64,000 nucleotides of DNA from positions 372,001 to 436,000 of the forward strand of contig NZ_QEWJ01000001.1 of the NCBI RefSeq assembly GCF_004127215.1, in the 5' to 3' direction. Source of the DNA: Streptococcus oralis. Its GTDB lineage: Bacteria; Bacillota; Bacilli; Lactobacillales; Streptococcaceae. Each line of letters begins with the position of its first letter. The stretch's first letter is position 1. Below, piece by piece: positions 16,323 to 25,043 of this stretch. The notes under the pieces are model-generated. The model ran no database searches, was not told where the DNA came from, and saw only the letters and a program-made list of their open reading frames with translations. The translations under genes and the position numbers were made by a program.

Positions 16323-18647
16323 TCATTGAGAGGTTAAGTGCAATAATACAAGGAGTAATTGTATTTCTTGTGTTTTTGTTTTTACATCTTCTTTTGTAAT
16401 TATCCTAGATCCATTATGTACAGATAAGTTTAAAAATGCAACAAAAGCATTAACTTCACTTCGAGACTGAATAGATTTATATATGTTTAATAGTATCTGC
16501 TTATCTTTATCATCAAGGTGTGAATCCTTGATGATATCTTCTGCCATTGAAATAACTTTATTATAGTTCTTTGATAAATCTGTTTTCTTTTCTTCTTCAA
16601 TGTTATTTAATATATCATTAACAGTCAGTTCAATAAGTGTTCTATAAGAAATAACAGGAATAATACTGTAATAGGTCTTAAATAACTCATTAATTTCATT
16701 TATTAAAACTTTAATATCTAGAGAAAAATTTGGAGTTCCGGTAATTGGCAATCTAATCAAGGACTGTTGTAATTGTTCAGGTTTTATCTCATACTCCTCA
16801 GATGATTTTATCCTAAAAGTAAAATCACCTTCATACTTGAGATTAGTAACTTTATCCTTTGCACTTACTGTTATGGTTTGCTCTCCAGTTCTTCCAAATC
16901 TAATTTTTCCTTTTCTATTATCGTATCTGATTGTATTATTCCCATTTGTTTTTATATCGGGCTCTATTCTCTCCCATGCAGTTCCAAAACTATTATACAA
17001 AGTGAAAATACTATCTAAATCGTAATCAATATTACATAATAAATCTATTTTATTTACATCTATGTTAGGCTGAGTTGGATTTCTTAAAATTATCTTTATA
17101 GAAATTATTGTGGAATCTGTCTCTTTCTTAATCAACCATTCACCTTCTTGTGTTTCATTAAATTTATTAACTTTATCACCATTAAAGCGAATTTCTGTTG
17201 ATTCTGCGATTAGATCTTGTAAATTAATAGTCTCATTGTTTAATTCATCTTTACCAATCCATACTTCAACTGTTCCTAAATCGTTTGTTTCTTTAGCTTT
17301 TGGGATGATATCTAGCAAAACTCCCCTATCAAATAGAGTACATTTTAATTGATTTTCTTTTTTCTCAAAAATTAGAAAATCTTTTAATTTAAAATCCTGC
17401 CTAATATATTTTTGAATATTTTTTAAAATTGAAGTATCCTCTTCAGGAATTTTATCCTGTGTGAATGCTTCTTCAATTTTTTTTATCTCACTCTTTAATG
17501 AACTACCCGTTCTTTGAATCTCCTCGTTTAGGTTTTTAATAAAATCTGTGATTTCATCTGTAAGTCTATTCTGCGAAAATTGTGTCCGGTCTGAGTTAAA
17601 TTGCATTAACGGACTGCTGGATTTAATAGATATATATCCAATCAATTGTCTTAAAACTAACGAACCACGTTTACTAGCCATGATTTCCGTATCAAATAAG
17701 TGATAGTTATTAAATAAATTATTATTAATAAATACTAACGGCGTAATATCATTAGTCGTTTGAGGTTTGTAAAATACTGAATTTATTTTATCTTTTCCGC
17801 TACGTCCTTGGCCAAAATCAAAAGCCATTAAATCAATATCAACTATATAATCATCAAAACTATACTCAAAACCACTAGAGTAAATTAAAATACTATTTTT
17901 ATAATAGTTAATCTTTTTATCTTTAGAAGAATATTTTATTCTAAAAAGTTGATGATCCTTTTTTCCTTGATTTGAAATATCTAAATTTACATCACTCGAA
18001 TATGTTTTGTCGTCCAATGTTAAATTAATGATGAATTCTTTATCTATTTTTATTCCTTCATCCGATACCTTGCTTGATACAAAAGAATTAAGAATTTTCT
18101 TTCTACTACTTTCATTAGCTAGTGTTGTTATTAAAGATTTTAAATTATAATCATCTACATCTATAACTATTTGTGTTCCTTTAAACTCTTGATCACTAAT
18201 TTTTATATTTAATTTATGATCTGGTAAATTGTACTCATTTTTTAAATTTTCAAAATCAACTCCAAATTCAAAAATTTGGCTATTTTTACCTGTTTTCCAT
18301 AGTACTCTGTTCCCAAACCTAAAAACAGATAAGAATCCCAACCCCTTTGAACCTTGTGTTAAACGTTGAGTATCTCCATAAGCAATAACTGCCCCGTACT
18401 GCTTTTCACTGCTTGATATATGGAATAATTTCTTAATTCCTTCTGTATCCATACCAATACCATAATCTCGAATAATGAGGGTTTTTGAACTCGAATCCAA
18501 TATAATATCAACACTGGGAGAAAACGCATCGTACGCATTTTTTATTAACTCATTTAATGCAATAATATTATTAGGAATTTTTTCTGATAGTTCACTCAAT
18601 ATATTACCTGCTACAGTAATAGGTACTTGTTCAACTTTATTAGGCAT
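16323..18647 (-). CDS. GHKL (Hsp90/MutL/MORC-like) ATPase, probable defence protein
   Basis: A 774-residue AT-rich gene. The N-terminal GHKL fold has the N-box ALNELIKNAYDAF (residues 30-42), G1 DYGIGM (61-66) and G2 QGSKGLGFLS (98-107). The MutL/MORC-like layout (ATP-binding domain then S5-like middle) runs to about residue 370. A beta-rich middle region follows. The C-terminal ~130 residues are helical, with YRTLIELTVNDIL and LNLSVHNG, suggesting a degenerate HEPN/DUF4145-like end without a clear catalytic Arg-x4-6-His. I see no nuclease motif. The gene starts immediately after the methyltransferase stop (TAGATG). MORC/MutL-type ATPases coupled to methylases are known from bacterial restriction systems (Iyer, Abhiman and Aravind 2008). 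Confidence 0.8.
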   Translation of the reverse strand: MPNKVEQVPITVAGNILSELSEKIPNNIIALNELIKNAYDAFSPSVDIILDSSSKTLIIRDYGIGMDTEGIKKLFHISSSEKQYGAVIAYGDTQRLTQGSKGLGFLSVFRFGNRVLWKTGKNSQIFEFGVDFENLKNEYNLPDHKLNIKISDQEFKGTQIVIDVDDYNLKSLITTLANESSRKKILNSFVSSKVSDEGIKIDKEFIINLTLDDKTYSSDVNLDISNQGKKDHQLFRIKYSSKDKKINYYKNSILIYSSGFEYSFDDYIVDIDLMAFDFGQGRSGKDKINSVFYKPQTTNDITPLVFINNNLFNNYHLFDTEIMASKRGSLVLRQLIGYISIKSSSPLMQFNSDRTQFSQNRLTDEITDFIKNLNEEIQRTGSSLKSEIKKIEEAFTQDKIPEEDTSILKNIQKYIRQDFKLKDFLIFEKKENQLKCTLFDRGVLLDIIPKAKETNDLGTVEVWIGKDELNNETINLQDLIAESTEIRFNGDKVNKFNETQEGEWLIKKETDSTIISIKIILRNPTQPNIDVNKIDLLCNIDYDLDSIFTLYNSFGTAWERIEPDIKTNGNNTIRYDNRKGKIRFGRTGEQTITVSAKDKVTNLKYEGDFTFRIKSSEEYEIKPEQLQQSLIRLPITGTPNFSLDIKVLINEINELFKTYYSIIPVISYRTLIELTVNDILNNIEEEKKTDLSKNYNKVISMAEDIIKDSHLDDKDKQILLNIYKSIQSRSEVNAFVAFLNLSVHNGSRIITKEDVKTKTQEIQLLLVLLHLTSQ

Positions 18648-19919
18648 CTAAATCTCCTTTATTTTTCTTAATATCAAAACATATTCTTGATTCATTGATT
18701 CCACTGATTTATCTTTTACATTCGATAACCTTCTCGGCATTCTCTTAATAGGTATATTTCTTGTGATAGATGCTTCTAATTCAAATCCAATACTCTCAAA
18801 AAATTCTTGAGTAACTTTAGATAATGGAACCGTTTTATTATCAACTCGTCGATTGCCTAAAGTTAAAACAATTCTCTTGTCCTTTTTTATAATTCGTCCC
18901 ATTTGTCCCATTACAGCCAAATAGTCCGTTATAAAATCCACAACTTTCTTTCTCTTATCAGTAGCTATGCTTTCAACATACATATTTAAACAATCTGATT
19001 GATAGTTTTGTTTAATTCTTCTAATTCTCCCACCTAAACTATTCGAGTCAATACTTGAATAATTTTCTATTAATTTCTCGTCAAAACTCTCCATATCTTT
19101 TCTGTCTATCCAGTAAATTGGTAACATAGAATACTGTCCATATGTTACTGTAGTTGAATTATCTCCATAAGGAGGAGAAGTTACAATCAAATCAACAGAA
19201 TCGCTCTTCATTCCAAATAAGATATCTTCCGATTTTCCTATTTTCAAATCAATTTTTTTACTTCTGTTATAATCAGGTAAATATTGACAGTATTCGTTAA
19301 TGCTCTTTAAAAAATCTTCAATGATGTGATTTTCCATCTTTTCAATAGCATTTTTCTCTTTTATATGCAATTTAAATGTTGAACTTCTTGTATTACTGTA
19401 TTTTTTTAAAATATTAATTAAACATACCCAATAATACTGTCTTACGTATCTGTATTTTTCTCTCTGAATAGCACAACGAATTTTACTAAACGTATTTATA
19501 AAATCTCTTCGATACCATTTATCTATATTATAAAAATAGTGTTTGTCAAATTCAAAACTATCACTTTTTAAAAATTTCTCAATTCTATTATTTGCTATGT
19601 CTATATATTTTTTGTTAACACCTTGCAACTTAACTTTTGTAATAAGATTAGCTAAAGGGTTAATATCTATGCCAATCGGAGAAAGGTTATTCTTTTCACC
19701 CTCAACTAGTGTTGTTCCAGAACCATGAAAAGGATCAAGAATATTTGTAATAGATAAATCTTCACTTTTAATTAATTTAATTAATTCATATTGCATATCA
19801 GGAACCATCGTAGCTGGATAAGCACTAATTTTATGTATACCTGAAGCAGTTACATTTTTAAAGTCCCAGTAATCAATTTCTTTTTCTTTTATTTTATCTA
19901 CTAAATTCGACTTCAACAA
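18648..19919 (-). CDS. DNA amino-methyltransferase (SPPY type) of a probable defence island
   Basis: A 423-residue protein. SAM-binding motif I is DPFHGSGTT (residues 62-70), followed by PIGIDINPLA. Catalytic motif IV is TSPPYGD (247-253), the form usual for N4-cytosine but also some N6-adenine enzymes. The ~175 residues between them could hold a target-recognition domain. The start is a TTG at 19919, with GGGGG as a weak SD; the conserved segment DFKNVTASGIHKISAYPATM requires it. The next gene follows with zero spacing. AT-rich, with rare codons (AGA, ATA) unlike flanking genes. Confidence 0.85.
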   Translation of the reverse strand: MLKSNLVDKIKEKEIDYWDFKNVTASGIHKISAYPATMVPDMQYELIKLIKSEDLSITNILDPFHGSGTTLVEGEKNNLSPIGIDINPLANLITKVKLQGVNKKYIDIANNRIEKFLKSDSFEFDKHYFYNIDKWYRRDFINTFSKIRCAIQREKYRYVRQYYWVCLINILKKYSNTRSSTFKLHIKEKNAIEKMENHIIEDFLKSINEYCQYLPDYNRSKKIDLKIGKSEDILFGMKSDSVDLIVTSPPYGDNSTTVTYGQYSMLPIYWIDRKDMESFDEKLIENYSSIDSNSLGGRIRRIKQNYQSDCLNMYVESIATDKRKKVVDFITDYLAVMGQMGRIIKKDKRIVLTLGNRRVDNKTVPLSKVTQEFFESIGFELEASITRNIPIKRMPRRLSNVKDKSVESMNQEYVLILRKIKEI

Positions 19920-19957
19920 TTTAGCCCCCGACTAATATTTTTCTACTATGCACCCTA

Positions 19958-19966
19958 AGTATAGCA
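19958..19966 (-). promoter_or_regulatory. Extended -10 of the methyltransferase/GHKL operon
   Basis: TGCTATACT on the minus strand, predicting a leader of about 30 nt before the TTG start. No strong -35 is seen. Confidence 0.5.
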
Positions 19967-20037
19967 TAGAATTTTTTGGACGTAAAGAAATAATATAATT
20001 AATCTGTTAAGGAAAATTAAATTGGTCTCTATCAACG

Positions 20038-20070
20038 AAAAACTCTCTACCACAAAATAATAGAGAGTTC
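20038..20070 (-). terminator. Terminator copy at the upstream end of the island (after the HAD gene)
   Basis: The stem AACTCTCTA / TAGAGAGTT has the loop CCACAAAATAA and TTTTTC on the minus strand after the stem. It lies immediately downstream of the HAD phosphatase. It near-duplicates the hairpin at 16269-16305. Confidence 0.85.
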
Positions 20071-20075
20071 TGAGT

Positions 20076-20672
20076 TTAAATATAGGATTTCAAAATATCA
20101 ACGACATCACTTCTTTTCTTGACCTGATGGGCCTTGATGCCCAAGTTCTGAGCTGCGTTTGTATTGTCCTCAATATCGTCTAGAAAGACACAATTTGTAG
20201 GATCTAGCTGGTATTTATCGAGAATCTCCTTAAACATTACCAAATCAGGCTTTATAGCTTTTATATCACAGGATAAGACAAAGCCATCTAAAAGTTCTTT
20301 TATGGGAGATAGCTGCTCTTCCAGCAAGTCATAAAATACCTTTGAGGTATTGGACAAGACAAAGATGCGATGCCCCTTTTTCTTTAGTTCTGACAAGACA
20401 GGAAAGACTTTCGTATAAATGTCAATGTAGCTAGGCCAGTTCCAGATAACTTCTTCGACCTTCTTTTGATAGGTCCTGCCAATCATTGACACAACTTTAA
20501 GCACCAACTCTTCTCTCGTCATGGTTCCAAGATCTAATCTTTCCCAAAGTCCCGACTGAAAAATGGCCTTATCTAAAATCAAATATTCTTCCTTCGCATC
20601 CGAAACACCTTGCAAAATCTTATCCTTGTTCCATTCTAACAAGACGTTGCCCATATCTAGTATGATGTCCAT
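20076..20672 (-). CDS. HAD superfamily hydrolase
   Basis: A 198-residue YihX-like HAD phosphatase. The first strand is IILDMGNVLLEW, with the nucleophile position Asp present and the usual second Asp replaced (DMGNV, as in several haloacid-dehalogenase-like proteins). Motif II is VLSNTSK and motif IV is FLDDIEDN. The ATG at 20672 follows AAGGAGG. Substrate unknown. Confidence 0.85.
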   Translation of the reverse strand: MDIILDMGNVLLEWNKDKILQGVSDAKEEYLILDKAIFQSGLWERLDLGTMTREELVLKVVSMIGRTYQKKVEEVIWNWPSYIDIYTKVFPVLSELKKKGHRIFVLSNTSKVFYDLLEEQLSPIKELLDGFVLSCDIKAIKPDLVMFKEILDKYQLDPTNCVFLDDIEDNTNAAQNLGIKAHQVKKRSDVVDILKSYI

Positions 20673-20731
20673 TAGCCCACCTCCTTGGTTATATGAAGAA
20701 TTACTCTCTATTATATTTCTCTATTTTCACC

Positions 20732-21142
20732 TTACAAATCCTTTTGGTAATAAAATCTTTGCCCTGTGTAGGGATAGTCTTGCAAGGTAAAGATTTCCTT
20801 GTAGCCATGGCTTAGATAAAAATCTGGCGCTTGAAACTGGTAAGTATTCACAAAAGCAAAACGACAATTTCGATTCTTGGCTTCATTTTCTGCTTGTTGC
20901 AGTAGTTTAGAACCAATTCCTTGTCCTCGTAGCTCCTCTTTCACAAACAGATATTCGATTTCCAACCAATTTCCAAAAGTCTCTGCTACCAAGCCCGCCA
21001 AGAGATTGCCCTTTTCGTCTTCGACATAAAGGTTAAGCGGCTTACTTTCAGCCTCTTCTCTTTTTGAACGATTATAAGCACGAATTTGATTCCCAATTTC
21101 TTGCGCTTTCTCGGGCTCCTTATTGTCCAATCTAATGTACAT
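20732..21142 (-). CDS. GNAT family N-acetyltransferase
   Basis: A 136-residue protein. The start at 21142 (MYIRLDNKEPEK) has AAGGAGA 5 nt upstream; the longer frame from 21178 does not. The acetyl-CoA-binding segment is LFVKEELRGQGIGSKLLQQAENEA (R-G-Q-G-I-G), followed by a typical C-terminal FYLSHGYKE. Substrate unknown. Confidence 0.85.
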   Translation of the reverse strand: MYIRLDNKEPEKAQEIGNQIRAYNRSKREEAESKPLNLYVEDEKGNLLAGLVAETFGNWLEIEYLFVKEELRGQGIGSKLLQQAENEAKNRNCRFAFVNTYQFQAPDFYLSHGYKEIFTLQDYPYTGQRFYYQKDL

Positions 21143-21178
21143 CCCTGTCTCCTTTGATTTTAGGGTAAAATGCCTCAA

Positions 21179-21700
21179 TAATATCTCTAATGAGTAAAAA
21201 TACTAAAAATATTATAAATTTTTCTGTCTATCAAACAAATTCCACCCTCCTTATGATGATAGTTATTCAATCAACTCACTCGTAAGGCTCCTATGAGATA
21301 TCTTAAGAATACCACATATTTAATCAGTTGAGAAGAGACAAACATAAATATTTTATTCACCTGATGATTTCAAATCAATTACCATGCATTTTTCTACTTC
21401 CAAGGAAAGAGAGAAGACAGATTTCTTTGGTTTGTATAGAAGAGAATTTGCTTGCTCTAAATCAAATATTTAAAATAAAGCTTACGTCACTAATGCTCTT
21501 GAATTCCCTGTCCTGAGTTACATTAAAAGTAATCAGCAAACATTACAAATATGAAAGAAGTGAGTTTTTAGATATTAAAACTTCAAAAATTTAAATCTAA
21601 TATGGTCATCGTTTTCAATGCCAAGAAAAAGAGAAGCAAGGTGATTCTCCCTCGAGTTTAGTTATGAATCACTCACTTCCACTGTCATTGAAATCTAAAA
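21179..21700. other. Gene-poor interval
   Basis: About 520 bp of AT-rich sequence between the acetyltransferase and the lipoprotein terminator. One 62-codon open frame on the plus strand has no ribosome-binding site or recognisable product. I see no repeat, RNA gene or clear remnant here. Confidence 0.5.
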
Positions 21701-21728
21701 ACAAGTAGTCTGTCATAGAACTACTTGC
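21701..21728 (-). terminator. Terminator of the lipoprotein gene
   Basis: The stem CAAGTAGT / ACTACTTG with a 10-nt loop, followed on the minus strand by TTTTTAG. Confidence 0.8.
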
Positions 21729-21747
21729 TTTACTTTTAAATCAAAGG

Positions 21748-22659
21748 TTAGATATTACTTTTATCTTTTTTATCTGAAGATTTGTCCGTAGTTTTATCTT
21801 TAGACTTTGGAGAATTATTGCGGACAATTTTGTCATATCCTTCTGTATAGTCAATCAATTCAGTTGCTAGAGTACGATAATCTTCTTGAGAAATGAGCCA
21901 GTTGCCATCCTTGTCCTTGGTTAATTTGATTTCTGTATCAAAATCCCCAGTAGTAAAAGGTGTATGAGCTAGATTTGGATCTACGTCGCTATAGATAGTG
22001 AAATCATTCTTGAAGAGGTGTTCGAAAATCCAGTAAGAGATTAATGTTTGATAACGCTTGATGTCAACATCTGAACCGGATTGGTTGTACTTACCTAAGT
22101 TGTCAATGCCTCCAATTAGAGTCGTAAGAACTTCCCTTGTAGATGAAGCCAATCCCTTAGAGTGCAACTTTTTAGAGTTAAAAGTAACAGTTGCTGTATT
22201 ACCGGATTCATCTACCTTCACATCTTTAACTGAATAAGAACCAATATCTTGGTATAATCTACGTCTCATTTTCAAGAAACCTGAAATTGTTTCTTCTGGA
22301 GTTTCTACAGGAAAATCTTTGTGCCATTGTACTGAGTAGGTAGATGCAGGCGAAAGACCTTCTTCTTTAATTTTTTCACTTGTTTGAACTGCAAATATGG
22401 CCTCAGTCCATTTTTCATAGGTTTCACCATAAATCTTCTTGAATCGGGCAGAGTCACTAGTAAGCATTGAATCTAAGAGAATTTCAGCATCTTTTGTAAC
22501 TTTCTCTTTAACTTCTGCTGCTTCATCCTTCTTCTCAACTTGTTCTGTTTTCTCCTTGTTATCAGAAGAAGCTTCAGATGACTGTTTAGACAATGCAGAA
22601 CATGCACCCAAGATAACTGTTGAAAGTGCTAAGATACTTAGTAACTTAATCTTTTTCAT
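21748..22659 (-). CDS. Predicted lipoprotein of unknown function
   Basis: A 303-residue secreted protein with a lipobox (VILGAC, cleavage before Cys20). A lysine/glutamate-rich low-complexity stalk runs to about residue 55, followed by a globular domain to ~280, and a charged Ser/Lys/Asp tail. The body contains WTEAIFAVQTSEKI and NTATVTFNSKKL; I do not assign a family. The ATG at 22659 has AAAGAGGTGAAA. It is the last gene before tRNA-Ser/tmRNA and is probably monocistronic. Confidence 0.75.
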   Translation of the reverse strand: MKKIKLLSILALSTVILGACSALSKQSSEASSDNKEKTEQVEKKDEAAEVKEKVTKDAEILLDSMLTSDSARFKKIYGETYEKWTEAIFAVQTSEKIKEEGLSPASTYSVQWHKDFPVETPEETISGFLKMRRRLYQDIGSYSVKDVKVDESGNTATVTFNSKKLHSKGLASSTREVLTTLIGGIDNLGKYNQSGSDVDIKRYQTLISYWIFEHLFKNDFTIYSDVDPNLAHTPFTTGDFDTEIKLTKDKDGNWLISQEDYRTLATELIDYTEGYDKIVRNNSPKSKDKTTDKSSDKKDKSNI

Positions 22660-22738
22660 GTTTCACCTCTTTATGAAAATTTATTCTTGGAGGCCACCTC
22701 CAAGGATAGTTATTTAGAAAAACACTGGGTTCATCTAA

Positions 22739-22826
22739 CGGAGAATGGGGGATTCGAACCCCCGCGCCGGTTATCCGACCTAACGATTTAGCAAACCGTC
22801 CTCTTCAGCCTCTTGAGTAATTCTCC
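22739..22826 (-). tRNA. tRNA-Ser (anticodon GCU)
   Basis: The 7-bp acceptor GGAGAAT/ATTCTCC, a long variable arm, the TTCGAAT T-loop and the anticodon loop TTGCTAA (GCT) give a class II serine tRNA reading AGC/AGU. The 3' CCA is not encoded. Confidence 0.93.
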
Positions 22827-22900
22827 ACTAACACACTAAAATAAATAGGATACAACAAAAGATACAATTTTAAAAAATCACACTGTATTCCTGTTTAAAA

Positions 22901-23245
22901 TGGAGCCGGTGGGAGTCGAACCCACGTCCAAACATCTGCCAACATATTTGTCTACAACCATAGGTTATGTATTGTTTTAACAGTCCCTCGACACATAACT
23001 CAAGCCTAGGAACTGCGAGTCTATCAATCTCTTATCAAACCACTAGACAAGGCTTAATCGTATCTCGCTAATCATAAGACCTGTCATTGAACACGAGCAA
23101 TCCAAATCGGGTCACGCCTGCTGGTTTTTAGGCAGCTAGAGCGTAAGAAGTGTTATTTTTTGCAGTTATATTTAACTGAGCGTTTACGTCGCCACACGGG
23201 TTGCAAAATATGCCTCATAATGCCTGTCGAATCCGTAACGACCCC
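22901..23245 (-). ncRNA. ssrA: tmRNA (SsrA)
   Basis: The 5' end GGGGTCGTTACGGATTCGAC and the 3' tRNA-like end GGTTCGACTCCCACCGGCTCC pair as an alanyl-type acceptor. The internal tag reading frame (23131-23163, stop 23128-23130) encodes AKNNTSYALAA, the streptococcal degradation tag. It rescues stalled ribosomes together with SmpB, which is not in this window. Confidence 0.97.
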
Positions 23246-23303
23246 AAGATTATAGAACTATTATAACCTATCTTCATAAAAAATGCAAAATCAAGCCGAT
23301 TCT

Positions 23304-23939
23304 TTAGAAAAGATACGTTTTCAAAGCATCTGATAAGGCTTGATAACCTGCTACACTTAGATGGAGGCCATCTGTTGTATAGTCTTTTTTGAGTTGTCCT
23401 TCTGAATCTGTCAAACTATCATAAATCGGCACAAAATCCACCTGTATGTAGGCAGCTGCCAGAGACTCAAAGGCCTGATTCCATTCTCTAATCTTTTCAT
23501 TGGTACGAATATAGACTGTCTGCTTGTATTCTTCTCCTTCATTGACCGGCAGAATCGAAAGGAGCTTTATTTGTGATAGCGGATAATCTCGGTTAAGCGA
23601 TTGAATCACACCTTCAAGATTATCCAAAGCATCATTCATGGGAATATCTTTTCCGATATCGTTTGTCCCAATTAGGAGAATAATTTGATCGACAGCATCA
23701 CCATAAAGATGGGCATCAAGGTTATCTAGTAAAAGTCCTGTCTGGTATCCTCGAATCCCTCTATTGACAATCGTTTTTGCAGTCCCGAGTAACTCTTGGA
23801 AAGGGTAATATTCTACAATCGAATCGCCGATAAAGATGATATCTGGCTCTAGGACAGAGATTTGATTCAATTCACGATACTTGGTTTGAATCTTTGCCTG
23901 CTCTTTTAGGAGCCAATTTTCTAATAACTGTACTGCCAC
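23304..23939 (-). CDS. SGNH/GDSL-type hydrolase (esterase/lipase or platelet-activating-factor-acetylhydrolase-like)
   Basis: A 211-residue protein. Block I is FIGDSIVEYYP (nucleophile Ser), block III LIGTNDIG (oxyanion Asn), and block V TDGLHLSVAGYQ (catalytic Asp/His). A GTG start at 23939 follows AGAGGGATAA, one base after the Cof phosphatase stop, so the two are co-transcribed. The substrate is unknown; acyl groups on carbohydrate or lipids are likely. No signal peptide is seen. Confidence 0.88.
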   Translation of the reverse strand: MAVQLLENWLLKEQAKIQTKYRELNQISVLEPDIIFIGDSIVEYYPFQELLGTAKTIVNRGIRGYQTGLLLDNLDAHLYGDAVDQIILLIGTNDIGKDIPMNDALDNLEGVIQSLNRDYPLSQIKLLSILPVNEGEEYKQTVYIRTNEKIREWNQAFESLAAAYIQVDFVPIYDSLTDSEGQLKKDYTTDGLHLSVAGYQALSDALKTYLF

Positions 23940-23940
23940 C

Positions 23941-24765
23941 TTATCCCTCTTTCTCTAACCAATTTTCTAGGACCTGATAAACGCCCCCTTGGCTGTTAGC
24001 TGGTGCTAGAGCAGTCGCAACTGCCTTGGCCTCATCATCTGCATTTTCCATCGCATAGGCAATACCAGCCATCTCCAACATCTCGACATCATTTTCACTG
24101 TCACCAAAAGCCATAACTTGTTCCGATTGCAAATTCCAGCGCTTGAGTAATTCTTCCAATCCCCAAGCCTTGTGAACACCAGCCTGTAGGATATCTATAC
24201 AACCATAACCGCTAGAAACAGCTCTTACACGACCATCAAATAAATCATTAATTTCCTGCAAAACGGAACTAGAACGTTCCTCACCAACAACCATGCTCAT
24301 CTTTAGTACTCCTCCAAAGAGGTCTGAGTTTAGCTCATCCACAAAATTGGTTCTTTGGTAAAGTTTTTCAATCATCTCTGGAGTCATAAATTTTTCTAGG
24401 TCTGTAAAAACAGTTCCTTTCTTGACAAAACTCCCATTCATACTGGTGACGACGAACTGATCTCTACACTCCCTCCCTTTAAAATGAACTAAAGCCTTGT
24501 CAACCATAGAATCATCCCAGGTCTGAGCCTGAAGTAATGTATCATGTTCAAAAATACGAGCACCATTGGCAACGACTAGGACAACTCTACTCGCCAAATG
24601 TTTAAGCAATTGTCTCATCCGATGGACTTCATTTCCTGTCGCAATGACAAAACGGATACCTCGCTCATCTAATTGATCTAAAATCTTTTCTAAACGTGGC
24701 AAGTCCAGTTGCCCTCTTGGATCCAGCAAGGTCCCATCCATATCCGTTGCAATGAGTTTTATCAT
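23941..24765 (-). CDS. Cof-type HAD-IIB phosphatase
   Basis: A 274-residue sugar-phosphate/nucleotide-type phosphatase. The nucleophile motif is DMDGTLLDP (residues 8-16), motif II VIATGN, and motif IV GDSENDVEMLEMAG. The first codons (ATGATAAAACTCATTGCAACG) closely resemble a second, truncated copy at 26308-26361. The present start and RBS (AAAAGGAGCTAATTGT) therefore seem to come from the junction with a prophage remnant. The gene remains complete and in frame. Confidence 0.92.
   Translation of the reverse strand: MIKLIATDMDGTLLDPRGQLDLPRLEKILDQLDERGIRFVIATGNEVHRMRQLLKHLASRVVLVVANGARIFEHDTLLQAQTWDDSMVDKALVHFKGRECRDQFVVTSMNGSFVKKGTVFTDLEKFMTPEMIEKLYQRTNFVDELNSDLFGGVLKMSMVVGEERSSSVLQEINDLFDGRVRAVSSGYGCIDILQAGVHKAWGLEELLKRWNLQSEQVMAFGDSENDVEMLEMAGIAYAMENADDEAKAVATALAPANSQGGVYQVLENWLEKEG
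24740..24753. other. Candidate attachment core (right junction of prophage remnant)
   Basis: ATATCCGTTGCAAT lies inside codons 5-9 of the Cof phosphatase gene. It matches ATTTCCGTTGCAAT at 26333-26346 at 13 of 14 positions, as expected for the two ends of an integrated element. Confidence 0.55.
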
Positions 24766-24788
24766 ACAATTAGCTCCTTTTTATTATT

Positions 24789-24820
24789 AGGGGTGTGCAA
24801 AGGGCATTTAGGGTGTGCAT
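24789..24820. repeat. Two GGGTGTGCA direct repeats 20 bp apart
   Basis: GGGTGTGCA occurs at 24791-24799 and 24811-24819, between the att-like core and the recombinase fragment. Possible integrase or accessory binding sites; speculative. Confidence 0.35.
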
Positions 24821-24906
24821 CTTTTAACGATTTAGGCAACCCCCATCATTTCTCATCTCTGTTAATCCTTTATATTATATCATAAAATGAATGTCTCATT
24901 CCATTC

Positions 24907-24947
24907 ATAAAAACAGTCAGATCATATTTCTATGACCTGACCGTTTT
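24907..24947 (-). terminator. Terminator at the recombinase remnant stop codon
   Basis: The imperfect stem AAACGGTCAGGTCAT / ATGATCTGACTGTTT overlaps the stop codon and is followed by T residues on the minus strand. Confidence 0.65.
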
Positions 24948-25029
24948 TGAAGTGGACTTCTACTTTATCCTTTGTGTGTATGACCATTTTTTCCACTAAT
25001 GTGTTGAAGAGTTTTTCATTAAATGCCAT
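24922..25029 (-). pseudogene. C-terminal remnant of a serine recombinase (phage integrase)
   Basis: 35 codons with a stop read FNEKLFNTLVEKMVIHTKDK then VEVHFKNGQVIEI. This is the characteristic last ~35 residues of large serine recombinases (end of the coiled-coil/zinc-ribbon region, LVEKMxVHxKDKVEVHFKNG). The N-terminal catalytic domain is missing. It lies close to the att-like core, where the integrase gene of such phages normally sits. Confidence 0.7.
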
Positions 25030-25043
25030 GATCATGTATTGTT

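Noticed and set aside
21328-21516. 62-codon plus-strand open frame in an intergenic region
   Set aside because: No RBS, no recognisable motif, and AT-rich sequence in which such frames occur by chance.
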